The position numbers and the translations under genes are program-made. Below, piece after piece: positions 1 to 10,698 of a stretch of DNA of 64,000 bases (positions are counted from its first letter, which is position 1; each line of letters opens with the position of its first letter). This DNA comes from Leuctra nigra (taxonomy: Eukaryota; Arthropoda; Insecta; Plecoptera; Leuctridae): NCBI GenBank assembly GCA_934045905.1, contig OW203768.1:5794316-5858315 (forward strand), given 5' to 3'. A model generated the notes under the pieces. That model had not been told where the DNA came from. It searched no databases and was given only the letters and a program-made list of their open reading frames with translations.

Positions 1-1200
1 TTCGCCTTGGAGTCGTAGTACTGCTTATCCCTTCTTTGATGTTCTTTAAGAATTTTCAATGTCTGTGATGTATCATACAATGGATTTAACTGCTGAGTTG
101 TTGTTGGCAGTAGAGTGCGTAAACTTCGACCCATTAACAGTTGAGCAGGTGAAGCAAGATGAGACTTAGGCGTATTATTGTATGCTAGTATAGCCAATGA
201 AGGGTCTTGTCCTGACTTTCCTGCTTTAAGGAGCAATCCCTTAGCTGTACCAATCATTCTTTCAGCCATCCCATTGCTTTGAGGATAGTAGGGACTGGAC
301 GTGATGTGTTGAATGTCCCACTGCTTGAAGTACTGTTTTAGTAATGATGAGTCGAAAGGTGGTCCATTGTCTGAGATCAGTTTCCGGGGAATTCCATGTG
401 TAGTGAAAATCAGTTTCAGTTCGGCGATGACAGCAGTAGCTGTTGTAGTCTTCATTTCACGGACTTCTATGAACTTGGAGTGATAATCGGTGACTAACAT
501 GTAATTCTTGGAATCTGCCTTACAGAAGTCTACTCCCACCTTCTCCCAAGGGTTGACTGGTATTTCAGTAGAGAGAAGTGGTTCTCGGGTGTTCGATCTT
601 GAGTACTGCTGACATGTAGTACATGACTGTACCATCTGCTTGATCTGTGATGTCATGCCTGGCCAGTAAACAGCTTGCTTAGCTTTGGCTTGGCATGCAT
701 TAACACCTTGATGCGCTTGATGGATCAAATTGAGAGTTTCCCTTTGTCGTTTCTTCGGTATTACTAACCTGACACCTCTGAATATCAGACCGTCACCTTC
801 ATGAAGTTCGTTCCTGCAATGCCAGTAAGCATTAACAATGGATTGTGTTGGCTTCTTTGTAGGCCATCCTTCACGGATGAATTTCCTGATGAGAGTCAAT
901 TCTTCATCTTCTCGTGTATCCTTGATGTATTCTTCTTTCCTTTCATCCGAGATGCTGACAAGTGAATGAACTGCTGAAGCTTCTCCATGTAGGTAGTCAG
1001 TGTTGACAGCTGCTGATGGGTTGGGATCTCTTGAGAGAGTATCTGCTGCAAACAGTAGTTTTCCAGGTATGTGTTTCAAGGTTGGCTCATACCGCATGAA
1101 GCGCAGAAGAAGTCGCTGAATTCTCGGGGGCTTCTTCACTATGCCTAGTAACGGTAAGTGGTCTGTGTGTACCTCAAAACTACAAGCGTATAAATACACA
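1..1200 (-). pseudogene. gypsy RNase H tail and integrase, partial
   Basis: The minus-strand translation continues the RNase H/connection region (HTDHLPL near 1160, then the adenine-aspartate-serine motif ADTLSRDPNP near 1020-1045) and enters an integrase. The zinc-binding HHCC region is visible (HQGVNACQ, then CTTCQQYS near 600-630). The catalytic DDE core is present: D in VGVDFCKAD near 525-545, D in LISDNGPPF near 365-385, E in NGMAERM near 265-285. The frame is open through the left edge (KQYYDSKA near 5-25). It is out of frame with the upstream RNase H segment because of a break near 1190-1205. Integrase would insert the cDNA copy into the genome. The core residues survive although the polyprotein is broken. 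Confidence 0.85.
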
Positions 1201-1480
1201 TGTGGAAATGTTCACAGCCCCATACTATGGCTAATAGTTCTTTTTCTATCTGTGCATATTTCTTCTGGGCATCATTAAGTGAAACAGAAGCGAAGGCGAT
1301 GGGATGGTTATCTTGAAGAAGTACAGCACCTAGTCCATACTGACTAGCGTCGACAGATAGTGTAGTCGGTTTCTTCGGATCGAAGAAAGAAAGCGTTGGT
1401 GTTGTGCTGATCAATTTCTTCAGGTTTTCAAAACTACGCTGAGCTTCTATTTCCCATCTCCAAACAACATCTTTAATGAG
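1145..1480 (-). pseudogene. gypsy RNase H segment between two frameshifts
   Basis: The segment reads [20 protein letters not shown] then [12 protein letters not shown] and [20 protein letters not shown], the standard gypsy RNase H start with catalytic D in VDAS and E in EKELLA. The frame is shifted relative to the upstream RT (break near 1470-1485) and shifts again near 1190-1205 after FHM. RNase H normally degrades the RNA of the RNA-DNA hybrid during reverse transcription. Here it could not be made as part of one polyprotein without recoding at both sites, so I treat it as a broken part of the same gene. Confidence 0.85.
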
Positions 1481-3549
1481 TGTTGCCGCAAGTGGTATGT
1501 TTCATTGGAAAGATTTGGGATGAATTTACCCAAAAAGTTGACCATGCCGAGAAAGCGTTGAAGTTCAACCTTATTTTCGGGTGCTTTCATGGCAGTGATA
1601 GCATCTACTTTGGCTTGATGAATATCTATTCCATTAGGAGTGATGTTATGGCCTAAGTACCTGATAGTTGGTGTGGCTAGTTGCAGTTTCTCGTAGCTGA
1701 AACGGAAGTGTCGCTGACGAGCTCTCTCCAATACGGCTGCTAGACGTTGGTTATGCTCAGCCATATCTTTACCAAACACTAGGATGTCGTTCATGTAGCC
1801 CCGCGCCCCCTCAATTCCCTCGAGGAGTGAGTCTATCTCGCGCTGTAGGACTTCAGGAGCACTTTTTAGTCCATAGGGAAGTCTAAGAAATCTATACCTT
1901 CCATAAGGAGTAGCCATGGTGCAAAGCTTTGAGCTTTCCTCAGTGAGTTGTATTTGCCAAAATGCAGTTGAAGCATCGAGTACTGTAAATACTTTGGCGT
2001 CTGTAATCTCAGAAAATATTGATTCAGAGGTCGGAATTGGGTGGTGTTCCCTCTGGATGTACTTGTTTAATTGTCTCGGGTCGAGACATAACCTCAATTT
2101 CCCATTCGGTTTGCTCGCAAGAACAATGGGATGGACCCAATCCGTTGGTCCTGTTTCTTTAACTATTATTCCTTCCTTTTCCATGCGTTTTAATTCTAGT
2201 TTAACTTTACCTCTGATTGAGATTGGGATCTTTCTTGCGTTGCTTATCTGTGGAACAGCATCCGGATTGAGCTTTATGGTGTGTTTATCCGGCAGCTGTC
2301 CGACCCCGTGGAATACATCTGCGTACTTTCGAATGATCTGTCTCGGAGACTCGGCGTTACTTTTCGTCTCGCACAGTCTTGCGATCAGTTGCAGGGCTTC
2401 GCAGGCTTCGATTCCAAGTATCGGTGTGTAGCCTTTACCTCCTGTCACATAAAACTTGAAACATTTTATAAGTTTATTAGTCTCACATGTCAGATTGCAT
2501 TTTCCTTGAACGTCTACCCTGTCACCTGTATAAGCTGTTATTTTAACATTAGTGTGCTTTAAACGTGGTTTGACAGGCAGTTGTTCGTACACTTCACTTG
2601 TTATGATGTTGACCTGAGAGCCTGTGTCTAGTTTAAAAAGAGTTTTGTACCCATTTACTGACACTGTTTTATTCCACACTTTCTTTCCTTTACTCACTGT
2701 GCTGTTGACTTCTAAGCTTGACATATCAAAGCTGGCCTCAGAAGATGAATCCGCGGAAGTATTCTCTTCGGTTTCTTCCATGGTGTAAACTTTTATTGAT
2801 TTTTTCTTTGGTTTAACTGCAGATTTCTTCTCGCTCTGAGGTTTCGCTTGACACACGCTATCGAAGTGGTTTGGAATTCCGCACTTTCTACAGGTTTTCC
2901 CAAACGCTGGACAGTTCTTTGGACCGTGTTTACCTCCACAACGATAACAGTTCTTTGCTTCTGTAGTTTTCTTGTGCTTATTCACAAAGTGAACTGTTTC
3001 GGCACCCTCTCTGCCCATCTCACTGGATTGTCGCAGGGATTCCTCGTTGGCTCTACAAAGATTTATTGCTTTGGCTAGAGTCATTGTGTGGTCTTTTAGA
3101 AGCCTTCCTCTCATGTTGCTATCTTTTATTCCTCCTATCAACCTGTCTCTTAGCAGGGAATCTTGAAGGTCACCAAACTCGCAATCTTTTGCTCTCTGTT
3201 TGAGCGTCATTACGTATTGATCTATTGTCTGGTTGTCTCCCTGTTGTTCCGAAAAAAACAACCATCTGGTGTACGTCGTGTTTTTGTAGGGTACGTAGTA
3301 CTTTGTGATACCTTCCAGAATGATTTTCGGCGTGACCTCGATGCCTGGTGCGAATTCTAGCGTGTTGTATACGGCTAGGCCTTCATCTCCCAAAGCATGC
3401 AAAAGGTCGGCTTTTTGCTTTTTCAGTGGCTTGTTTTCTAGCTCGGCCACGTCGAAATATATTTCGTATTTTTGCACCCAGCGCGACCAGTTCTCCGCCG
3501 GAGCTTCTCCCGGTACAAACGCTGCAGGAGCCTTGTAGGTAGCCGCCAT
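1447..3549 (-). CDS. gypsy gag-protease-reverse transcriptase ORF
   Basis: This 700-residue ORF starts [14 protein letters not shown]. Residues 1-190 look like a gypsy capsid region ([12 protein letters not shown]; a [15 protein letters not shown] stretch). Near residues 200-233 are two zinc knuckles, [13 protein letters not shown] and [14 protein letters not shown], for RNA packaging. The protease active site is DTGS near 307. RT runs from about 410 to 610 ([34 protein letters not shown]). The catalytic box reads YMND near 584; the family normally has two adjacent aspartates, so one key residue is replaced. Gag and pol share one frame with no stop or frameshift between them. The ORF ends after [17 protein letters not shown] where the frame is lost. 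The start was chosen because it lies just inside the LTR/PBS and begins the gag homology. Confidence 0.9.
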   Translation of the reverse strand: MAATYKAPAAFVPGEAPAENWSRWVQKYEIYFDVAELENKPLKKQKADLLHALGDEGLAVYNTLEFAPGIEVTPKIILEGITKYYVPYKNTTYTRWLFFSEQQGDNQTIDQYVMTLKQRAKDCEFGDLQDSLLRDRLIGGIKDSNMRGRLLKDHTMTLAKAINLCRANEESLRQSSEMGREGAETVHFVNKHKKTTEAKNCYRCGGKHGPKNCPAFGKTCRKCGIPNHFDSVCQAKPQSEKKSAVKPKKKSIKVYTMEETEENTSADSSSEASFDMSSLEVNSTVSKGKKVWNKTVSVNGYKTLFKLDTGSQVNIITSEVYEQLPVKPRLKHTNVKITAYTGDRVDVQGKCNLTCETNKLIKCFKFYVTGGKGYTPILGIEACEALQLIARLCETKSNAESPRQIIRKYADVFHGVGQLPDKHTIKLNPDAVPQISNARKIPISIRGKVKLELKRMEKEGIIVKETGPTDWVHPIVLASKPNGKLRLCLDPRQLNKYIQREHHPIPTSESIFSEITDAKVFTVLDASTAFWQIQLTEESSKLCTMATPYGRYRFLRLPYGLKSAPEVLQREIDSLLEGIEGARGYMNDILVFGKDMAEHNQRLAAVLERARQRHFRFSYEKLQLATPTIRYLGHNITPNGIDIHQAKVDAITAMKAPENKVELQRFLGMVNFLGKFIPNLSNETYHLRQHSLKMLFGDGK

Positions 3550-3636
3550 TTTTTATGTATAGGAACCTACTTGCTTTCGTACCGCGTGCGCGTTTCTTTT
3601 CTTCACCTTTTCTTGGGCGTATTTCTTCACACCTTT

Positions 3637-3649
3637 ACTTCTGACGCCA
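3637..3649 (-). other. primer binding site of the gypsy element
   Basis: On the minus strand the sequence TGGCGTCAGAAGT follows the LTR by about five bases. TGG is the complement of a tRNA CCA end, and this motif resembles the PBS of other invertebrate gypsy elements. I cannot name the tRNA with certainty. Confidence 0.6.
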
Positions 3650-3654
3650 TCTTT

Positions 3655-3845
3655 TGAGTACGGGTTTATAAGGCATTATAAACTAAACACTTGTATAGTA
3701 GTTCAATACTCTTTATTGTTTATATAATACTTATTAATATACATTGACAATAAATGGCTCTGGCTGAATGGTGGCCATGTTGGATGATCTTGTAGTTCCA
3801 CTACTCGACACTAGAGCCACTAGTTCGATAATCGATACTGTGACA
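3655..3845 (-). repeat. 5' LTR of the gypsy element (about 190 bp)
   Basis: On the minus strand the segment begins TGTCACAGTATCG and ends CCCGTACTCA, giving TG...CA ends. It contains AATAAAGAG as a likely poly(A) signal about two-thirds along. The limits are inferred from the PBS position and the TG/CA ends, because the partner LTR is outside the window. Confidence 0.55.
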
Positions 3846-4190
3846 ATAAGCACTTTGACTTCTGTTTTTTTCTTCCAGATATTCGTAGTTGCATGAGAAG
3901 TCCCTTCGATACCACCATTTTGATGGCACCATTCGGTTCTTTTGGCTCCGAAGAAATATAATATATTACAAAGATATTTGATGTATTAAAATAAACTTAA
4001 ACCATTCAATCCTCTTTTTACCCTGTTTACACGGCAAATAAATGGAAATCTTGGCTCGGCTCGGCACGGCACGGCATGGACTGACTGACAAGTGTCAGAC
4101 TTGGCACGGCACGGCTGCCACTGCCGCCACCCGCCAGTCACCATCACACCGTCGCACGCGCCACACGTCAATCAGTCAGTAGATTTCAGA
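3846..4190. other. flank between gypsy element and helicase 5' region
   Basis: No gene was recognised. A GC-rich stretch with short direct repeats (CGGCACGGCACGGCA, 4060-4115) precedes the putative first exon of the helicase gene and could be part of its promoter. No TATA box was identified. Confidence 0.3.
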
Positions 4191-4290
4191 AGCGCAGCGC
4201 AGCGGGGTTGTCTTGCTCTTGTGAAGTTGTGATCGCGGCTTTGTGCAACGGTCATCTGTGACGTATGATAGCTGTTGACGGTGTAATAAG
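4190..4290 (+). other. possible 5' UTR exon of the helicase gene
   Basis: A GC-rich segment ends AATAAG followed by GTAAGTTCTT at 4291, a near-perfect splice donor. It is the first strong plus-strand donor upstream of the helicase ATG, whose own exon begins with an acceptor at 6737. A non-coding leader exon is therefore plausible. There is no coding content to test, and transcript data would be needed to confirm it. Confidence 0.3.
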
Positions 4291-4339
4291 GTAAGTTCTT
4301 GAGATGAATTTTAATCTTCCGCGTAAAGATTGCAGCTGT

Positions 4340-4815
4340 GGCTGGTTAGTTGTCTCCTTTTCGCTTTTATGGCACCGACCTCTGTATTTGTGTTCTTTTA
4401 GGAGCTGAAATTGTGCACACGTAAATACTAGTAAATACCAACTATAAGCGGTTTGCTAAACCAAAGTGTTTCGAAAGCTATTGATTGTTTCAAATTAAAA
4501 ACATCTTATGATGGGTTGATCCAAATGATCCAATCAATTTGAAATTTTGCAAGATCTGTTCACTTATCCATGATCGACCAATATTCTATCAAATATTAAA
4601 AATTTCAGGGAAATTGGTTAGATTTTACATTAGGTACTGTACTACCTGCCTATATCTTCTGGTTCTGACTGGTAAAAAATCGAATTGTTCCGCAATTGAG
4701 CAATTGAATAACGAAGTAATATAATAATAAGTTCGTTATCTTTGATTTTGTGGATCTTGTTCGACTAGAGATTTAGCGCGTATTAGTACTCGCTCATCAA
4801 CGCATTACACTAAGC
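4340..4815 (+). repeat. dispersed repeat, degenerate copy (Helitron-like family)
   Basis: The segment shares TTTATGGCACCGACCTCTGT and GCTGAAATTGTGCACACG with the copy at 50400-50720, and a CTCATCAACGCATTACAC end with the copies ending at 9088 and 63508. It is AT-rich and has no ORF of note. Confidence 0.45.
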
Positions 4816-5345
4816 GTTTTGTGTAAATTCTTTCCCCCTTTTATTTAAAAACAAATATTATTTCATTGCTCCCTGACCCATCAACCTACCTACTATGCAA
4901 AAAATACAAATTACCGGGCTTACTAAGAAAGGTGCAATTCCGCCATTTCATGTTGATCGAAAAGCTTCAGCCAACCCCAATTTCAGGCAAACTAATTCAC
5001 TTTCATCGAATAAACCTGTCGATTCTGAGTTTCACAATAACCAATTACATGTTGAATTGTGTGTTTAATTAATACTGGCTGTAAACTGTACATTACTATA
5101 GGTATCTATTCGTTTTAGGTGTTCAGCGCACATGAGTCTGTTTTAAGATAAGTCAACTCCTTGACTTGTATTGTACATTAGTTACGTGTGAAAGAAGGGT
5201 GTTTCGATTATTGCAATTAAAACATAACGACAATGAGATAACGGAAACAATGACTTTACGAGTACGTTTATTGAATACTTCTCGCCTTTCGTGAACAAAC
5301 AAGATTCTAGAGTTTACATGTTGCTATACTAGCTAGATTTGAAAA
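4816..5345. other. AT-rich intronic or intergenic stretch
   Basis: No coding potential, RNA gene or clear repeat was found here. If the leader exon at 4190-4290 is real, this is part of helicase intron sequence. Confidence 0.4.
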
Positions 5346-5500
5346 TGAAATGATTCAAACAGATTTGATTGTTGAGGAAAGGGGGTGGGTTGATTGTTGT
5401 CGCTAATGTAGTGAGATGATTTCAAACAGTTTTGATTGTTGTGGAAAGGGGGGGTGGGTTGATTGTTGTCGCTAATGTAGTGAGAGGGAGGGGGGACTAT
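5346..5500 (+). repeat. two-copy tandem repeat, about 80 bp
   Basis: Two near-identical units, each containing TTTGATTGTTG, a G-rich run, TGGGTTGATTGTTGTCGC and TAATGTAGTGAGA. They are followed by TTGTTGTGAC-type short repeats to about 5610. Non-coding. Confidence 0.7.
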
Positions 5501-5819
5501 TTCCAAGAATCAAAAGTGGTCTGATTTTATTTTAATTCTTGTGATTGTCGAGCGTCAGGCCGTCTGTTGTTGTGACTGTTGTTGACTGTTGTTGTGACCC
5601 ATTGTTGTGACTAACTGAGCGGATAAATTTATAATATTGAATGTAGAAATTACCTACCGAAACTCGAACATTCAGTTTTATTTAAACATAGCCTCACGCT
5701 AGTAGTAGTTTTATCAGATGTTAATGTTTTACTGAGATACACTTACAAAATATGAACTAAAGTGGTCAGTAATTTTATATACCTATTCTACGGAGTAACA
5801 TAATCTACGGAAAGAGGGT

Positions 5820-6144
5820 CCAGGAGGCCAAGTCTTGAAACTTACGCCTTCAGGACGCAAACGCTCTCGGACGTCATAAAGTCCCATTTACTGTAAGAGT
5901 GATCGACATTGAAACATAAAGTCAAGCCACTTATTTGATTGGCATCCAGCAATCTATTGGAAACCATTTTATTAACATTATAATTACTATTACTGATATT
6001 ATAAAGTCATAAAACCTTATTCAAAATTAAGCTGAACAGTTAAAGGTAGATTTCAAGGTCATCATTCTTACAGTAAATGGGACTTTATGACGTCCGAGAG
6101 CGTTTGCGTCCTGAAAGCGTAAGTTTCAAGACTTGGCCTCCTGG
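5820..6144. mobile_element. foldback MITE, copy 1
   Basis: A terminal inverted repeat of about 78 bp starts CCAGGAGGCCAAGTCTTGAA at 5820, and its reverse complement ends at 6144. The AT-rich centre has no ORF. The same element recurs at 29519-29842. The right side is followed by a short GATACTGGAA-type tandem repeat (6145-6182). Confidence 0.85.
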
Positions 6145-6182
6145 AGATACTGGAATACTGGAAATACTGGAGATACTGGAAA

Positions 6183-6424
6183 CGCAATAGAGGCGTTCAC
6201 ATGCGGGGAAAGAGTTGAATGTTTATTAACCATTAACCAATCACAACTGGCCATAATCCGCTCGCGGCAAACTTCCTATCGTTCATTATAAAAAAAACGC
6301 TTTCCGTTTTTCGCGCTGATGATGAACGCCTCTTTTCTGTTACCAAGCGCAAACTTTTTTGTGATTTTAAAATTAAACTTCTCAGAGAAATCTTTTTAAC
6401 TTAGTATACCTACATTTGACATTT
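6183..6424. other. non-coding stretch upstream of helicase exon 1
   Basis: No gene recognised. The sequence lies between two MITEs in what would be the intron preceding the ATG-containing exon. Confidence 0.35.
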
Positions 6425-6586
6425 TGAGGGCCGGTATAACCAAAGTTAATCTGAGCCGGATTAACTAAATATTGGACTAAATTGGCGGCACAGCCTATCA
6501 GATACCTCAAAATGAGTGAAACAATTGAATTTAATCCAAAAGTTAGTTAATCCAGCACAATTTAACTTTGGTTATTCCGGGCCTCA
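6425..6586. mobile_element. small inverted-repeat MITE (162 bp)
   Basis: The ends TGAGGGCCGGTATAACC and GGTTATTCCGGGCCTCA are near-perfect inverted repeats, followed inward by AAAGTTAA and TTAACTTT. There is no ORF. It lies 150 bp upstream of the helicase start codon. Confidence 0.8.
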
Positions 6587-6737
6587 GGTCACCACTGACC
6601 AGAAAAACTAAATTTCAAATTTCAACTTAATTTCATTCAACTATTTGATCTCCACGGATTTCAGATCAGAAACTTACGATGCACTTAGTCTAATTTACAA
6701 ATCCAAAGTCAGTTCGAATCGTTGAATATTTCCACAG

Positions 6738-7052
6738 AACAAAATGTCTTCGCTAATGAAGGGAATCGCCAACTACTTCCAAAAGAAACCCCCAGCAGAA
6801 GAATGTCCGGAGGAGGCTGAGGAACTTGTGATGGCGACCGTCGAGGACTTTGACGAGTTCGAGCTGGCGAGCTTCTTGAAGAAGATCTGCTACGACGACG
6901 AACTGGAGAAGGAGCCCGAGGAGGACGAGGAGAGAATCAGCGAAAACAAGTGTGCAGTGCGTCACGGCATCGTCACCAGCTTGAGAAGCGAGACCGGCTT
7001 CATCGACATCAACATTGTGTTCGACCTGCAGGACGCGCCGTGTGACATACAG
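6738..7052 (+). CDS. armi: MOV10L1/Armitage-type RNA helicase, exon 1 of the coding part
   Basis: The exon follows an acceptor (ATTTCCACAG, ending 6737). ATG is at 6744 in a good context (AACAAAATG). It ends at a strong donor, CAG|GTACGTGAT, at 7053. It encodes 103 residues: MSSLMKGIANYFQKK, an acidic linker, then VRHGIVTSLRSETGFIDINI with DLQDAPCDIQ. This resembles the MOV10L1 N-terminal motif (G-x-VTSL...G-x-ID-x-x-I-x-FD) that precedes a GD-x-V turn. The next exon supplies that turn (EGDSVTYLGYKK) in phase 0. The family acts in piRNA biogenesis as an ATP-dependent 5'-3' RNA helicase in cytoplasmic granules. The 3' part of this exon is the template for the tandem array that follows. The symbol rests on family resemblance; MOV10 itself is the alternative. 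Confidence 0.75.
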
Positions 7053-8225
7053 GTACGTGATCCCAGAGGAGGAGGCCGAGGAGAGAATTAGCGAGAACAA
7101 GTGTGCAGTGCGTCACGGCATCGTCACCAGCTTGAGGAGCGAGACGGGCTTCATCGACATCAACATTATGTTCGACCTGCAGGACGCGCCGTGTGACATA
7201 CAGGTACGTGATCCCAGAGGAGGAGGCCGAGGAGAGAATTAGCGAGAACAAGTGTGCAGTGCGTCACGGCATCGTCACCAGCTTGAGACTGGCTTCATCG
7301 ACATCAACATTATGTTCGACCTGCAGGACGCGCCGTGTGACATACAGGTACGTGATCCCAGAGGAGGAGGCCGAGGAGAGAATCAGCGAGAACAAGTGTG
7401 CAGTGCGTCACGGCATCGTCACCAGCTTGAGACTGGCTTCATCGACATCAACATTATGTTCGACCTGCAGGACGCGCCGTGTGACATACAGGTACGTGAT
7501 CCCAGAGGAGGAGGCCGAGGAGAGAATTAGCGAGAACAAGTGTGCAGTGCGTCACGGCATCGTCACCAGCTTGAGACTGGCTTCATCGACATCAACATTA
7601 TGTTCGACCTGCAGGACGCGCCATGTGACATACAGGTACGTGATCCCAGAGGAGGAGGCCGAGGAGAGAATCAGCGAGAACAAGTGTGCAGTGCGTCACG
7701 GCATCGTCACCAGCTTGAGGAGCGAGACGGGCTTCATCGACATCAACATTATGTTCGACCTCCAGGATGCGCCATGTGACATACAGGTACGTGATCCCAG
7801 AGGAGGAGGCCGAGGAGAGAATTAGCGAGAACAAGTGTGCAGTGCGTCACGGCATCGTCACCAGCTTGAGAAGCGAGACCAGCTTCATCGACATCAACAT
7901 TATGTTCGACCTGCAGGATGCGCCGTGTGACATACAGGTACGTGATCCCAGAGGAGGAGGCCGAGGAGAGAATTAGCGAGAACAAGTGTGCAGTGCGTCA
8001 CGGCATCGTCACCAGCTTGAGACTGGCTTCATCAACATCAACATTATGTTCGACCTGCAGGACGCGCCGTGTGACATACAGGTACGTGATCCCAGAGGAG
8101 GAGGCCGAGGAGAGAATTAGCGAGAACAAGTGTGCAGTGCGTCACGGCATCGTCACCAGCTTGAGACGGGCTTCATCGACATCAACATTATGTTCGACCT
8201 GCAGGACGCGCCGTGTGACATTCAG
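7053..8225 (+). repeat. tandem array of exon 1 donor region: eight copies of 144/151 bp
   Basis: Immediately after the exon 1 donor, eight units repeat the last ~110 bases of exon 1 plus the first ~35 bases of the intron. Donors CAG|GTACGTGAT (last copy preceded by TTCAG) occur at 7053, 7204, 7348, 7492, 7636, 7787, 7938, 8082 and 8226. Units are 151 or 144 bp; the short ones lack 7 bases within GGAGCGAGACGG. Reading from exon 1 into the first unit meets a stop (GEN then TAG), so only the first donor gives a full-length protein. Short ORFs across the array come from the duplicated exon piece and are not separate genes. Confidence 0.95.
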
Positions 8226-8353
8226 GTACGTGATCCTTGAAAATAACACTCAGTGTAAAAAAGGCAGCCAAGTTGCTTTACTTTAAAAACACATCAACAC
8301 TGAAAATGAGTGATTGAACGGCGTAGCGAGTGTCACCAAGGTACCTACTCTTA

Positions 8354-8531
8354 AGGTATGTTCGCTTGACGTTCGACGCTCGATGCTCGACGCTCAGCGC
8401 TAGCGCTGAAAGATGAACATGGTTTATCTTTGACCTTGAACGCCAGCGCTCGGCGTTGGCCAATCAGGATATTCAACGGCGAGCGCTGAGGGCCGAAAGT
8501 TGAACGAACGCCGAGCTGTAAACGTACCTTT
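8354..8531. mobile_element. small foldback MITE rich in CGCTC/GAGCG motifs
   Basis: The ends AAGGTATGTT and AACGTACCTT are inverted. Inside, CGACGCTCAGCGCTAGCGCT and GGCGAGCGCTGAGGGC form further imperfect inverted pairs. There is no ORF. Confidence 0.55.
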
Positions 8532-9088
8532 ATGGCACTTTCTCTGTATGTTTTTGTTGTATTTTTTTGCCTGCACTGCCCAGGTCAAACCGCTTAACCA
8601 ATCGATCTGAAATTTTGCACACATACGAATGTAATCCAAGCGGTCTCTGGGATCGTTTTTGAACGGGATCCTGTGATTGGTTCAAATTTAAAAAAATATA
8701 TTTTTCGATTGGTTGGTTTGATCAATTTGAAATTTTGCAAATTCATTGCAATCTTACAAATTTACGCCAAATCCTCCCATTGGTTAAAATTTAAAACCAT
8801 CTTTCCTGTGATTTTTTAACTTTAAACTAGAACCGATTGACCGAACAACCTTAAAACTTTAGGTGTTTTTGCCAATTTGAAGACTTATCTGCGTTATTGT
8901 CAAAAGTTATTGTCATTACAAGAACATTTAATTCTAATCATGAAATATTTGATAAATGTATACTAAATTTCATCTCTGCCCTCTTGATGCTTCAGTTGAG
9001 ACCTGTAGAGCAGCTGATACTTGCAAACGCATATCAAATCGGATGCATTACGAAGGCTCGCTCATCAACGCTTTGAGCGTTTTCCTAG
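8532..9088 (+). mobile_element. Helitron-like non-autonomous repeat, copy in intron 1
   Basis: The segment starts near TTTATGGCACTTTCTCTGTA and ends CTCATCAACGCTTTGAGCGT TTTCCTAG|T. The 3' end has a short GC stem (AACGC/GCGTT) about 5 bases before CTAG followed by T, as Helitrons do. An inverted, longer copy lies at 19830-20742. It contains repeated AATTTGAAATTTTGCA motifs. There is no Rep/helicase ORF. The class assignment is inference from the end structure. Confidence 0.5.
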
Positions 9089-9204
9089 TTTTAAAATACA
9101 GAGTGAGGGGCTTTCTTGTTGTAATTGACGAAATTACTGTAGAAATTTGATGTACGTACATCGATTCTGTTTTCTGATGATCTACCTTCTTGTCCTCCAT
9201 CCAG

Positions 9205-10207
9205 GAAGGTGATTCCGTGACGTACCTGGGCTACAAGAAGCGCGACGACGGGCCATGGCTCGTGCGCAAAGTCCTTCCTAACTTAATCGAGAAGAAGAAA
9301 ATCGCCATGGCCGACCTCGCCGTCACCGTGGACTCGGCCAGCGACGGCGAGGTCGTCACAGTCCGGGGCAAGGTCACCAAGCGCCAGGGCAGACTTGTCA
9401 TCGTGGACCACGGCAGACTCCAGTTCCACCTCGACGCCGTCACGGCCAAGTTCACGCCGATCAAGGGCGACTTCCTGTTCCTCGATGTCTTGGTTCGTCA
9501 GACTGACAAGAAGTCTCGGAAGTTAACCATCGAAGTCCGGGCGATACACTGGGTCGAGTACCAACTTGTTGCGTCCGAGGTGACTGAGTGGAAGGACGAG
9601 AAGGGACAGATTGGTCCCGACATTGTGTTCGCGCGGGAAAGCTGCAAGGCGGGATTCGTGCCCGAAGTCGGCGTGGAGGTGAACGCCGAGGTGATCCTGT
9701 GCAAGAAGGGCCGCTGCAAGTGGAGGGCGCTGCAGGTGATCCGTGCGCAGACCATCCAGCGCAGCGTGCAGAACGGCTTCAACGCTCCCGACGACGTGGT
9801 CACCATGCTGCTCAGGAACAAGCGTGGGATCATCGTCCTGAACAAGGCCGATCTTGATTTCGGCCAGATACGTGAAGGGGAGTTCGGCAAGACGGTAGAC
9901 GTCGTCTTGGCTAACGAAGGCACCGAGGATCAAGAGATAACTCATGGATACTTCTACCAGAACAAGTACGACACCTGCGTGTGGCCGCAGATGCGGGTGC
10001 ACAACGTCCGTCTGAATCGAGGCCACAAGGTCAAGTTCAGCTTCGGCTGCAGAGGGGTTCACATTGGTTTCAGCAAGGAGTGCTTCGTGTTCGCATTCCG
10101 AGGGTTCGAGGTGGGCGCGATGTTCCAGATGGAGGTGGTGGTTCCAGAACTGCAGAAGATGGTCCAGGATCACTCCAGGAGCGATCGCAACTGCAACTTC
10201 TACCAAG
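9205..10207 (+). CDS. armi: MOV10L1/Armitage-type RNA helicase, exon 2
   Basis: The acceptor TCCTCCATCCAG ends at 9204. The donor CAAG|GTGAGACG begins at 10208. The 1003-nt exon joins exon 1 in phase 0 and leaves phase 1, adding about 334 residues (protein positions 104-437). It starts EGDSVTYLGYKKRDDGPWLV. It then has a second copy of the G-x-VT...D...F motif (VRGKVTKRQGRLVIVDHGRL), a region IIVLNKADLDFGQIREGEFG with TVDVVLANEGTEDQEI that resembles the immunoglobulin-like segment of MOV10L1, and the end VVVPELQKMVQDHSRSD. These N-terminal parts are expected to bind RNA or partners; no catalytic motif lies here. The base composition is much more GC-rich than the flanking introns. Antisense ORFs here are shadows. 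Confidence 0.85.
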
Positions 10208-10698
10208 GTGAGACGAGACAAAGCTCTGGACACTGTTGGGGAGGGAACATTTTTAAAGAGGAACTAACATAGGTACAAAAAAACTTCCCAAAAATGTTAA
10301 CCTTTTGCTCCACAGCTCCTTTCGCACTGGATGGCTTTCTCATGTGACATGTCCGAGGTTATGAAAAAATATAGACGTGGGGAAGAATCTAACAAATACT
10401 CATCAGTCACCTTTATAAAAATGGTGAACAAATAGTTTAAAAAATTATGAATAAAAATTCGTAATCCTAATCAGTATTAAAAGCGAATCAATTGCTAGTT
10501 TTAAGAACAGTTAAAATCAGGTTGACTCCGACTTTTCCGTAGCGGCACATACAAATTTAAAAATACCAAAACAGTGGATTCAAGAAAACCATGCACCAAT
10601 TTTAAAAGGAAAATGATGTCGAGGATCTGCCTACTGTCTACCGTAGTCATTAGTTAAAGTGCATCACATTGCACTTTTGAACCATTTAATGCAGTGTA
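10208..10698 (+). other. intron 2 of the helicase gene
   Basis: AT-rich, with no other feature seen. The intron continues through the duplicated exon 3 units to 11051. Confidence 0.6.

Larger units (their letters stand above)
1..3845 (-). mobile_element. Ty3/gypsy LTR retrotransposon, 5' part, frameshifted, cut by window edge
   Basis: Reading leftward on the minus strand, the element has an LTR (about 3655-3845), a primer binding site (3637-3649), one ORF with gag, protease and RT, then RNase H and integrase that run past base 1. This is the Ty3/gypsy order, with integrase after RNase H. Two frame breaks (near 1470-1485 and 1190-1205) and a changed RT active site mark a decayed copy. The second LTR is outside the window, so target duplication and LTR divergence cannot be judged. 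Confidence 0.9.

Noticed and set aside
1916..3657. Plus-strand ORFs across the first element
   Set aside because: They are antisense shadows of the gag-protease-RT ORF, which shows clear family motifs on the minus strand.
9231..10267. Antisense and shifted ORFs over helicase exon 2
   Set aside because: Shadows in GC-rich coding sequence; only the plus-strand frame shows family motifs and fits the splice phases.
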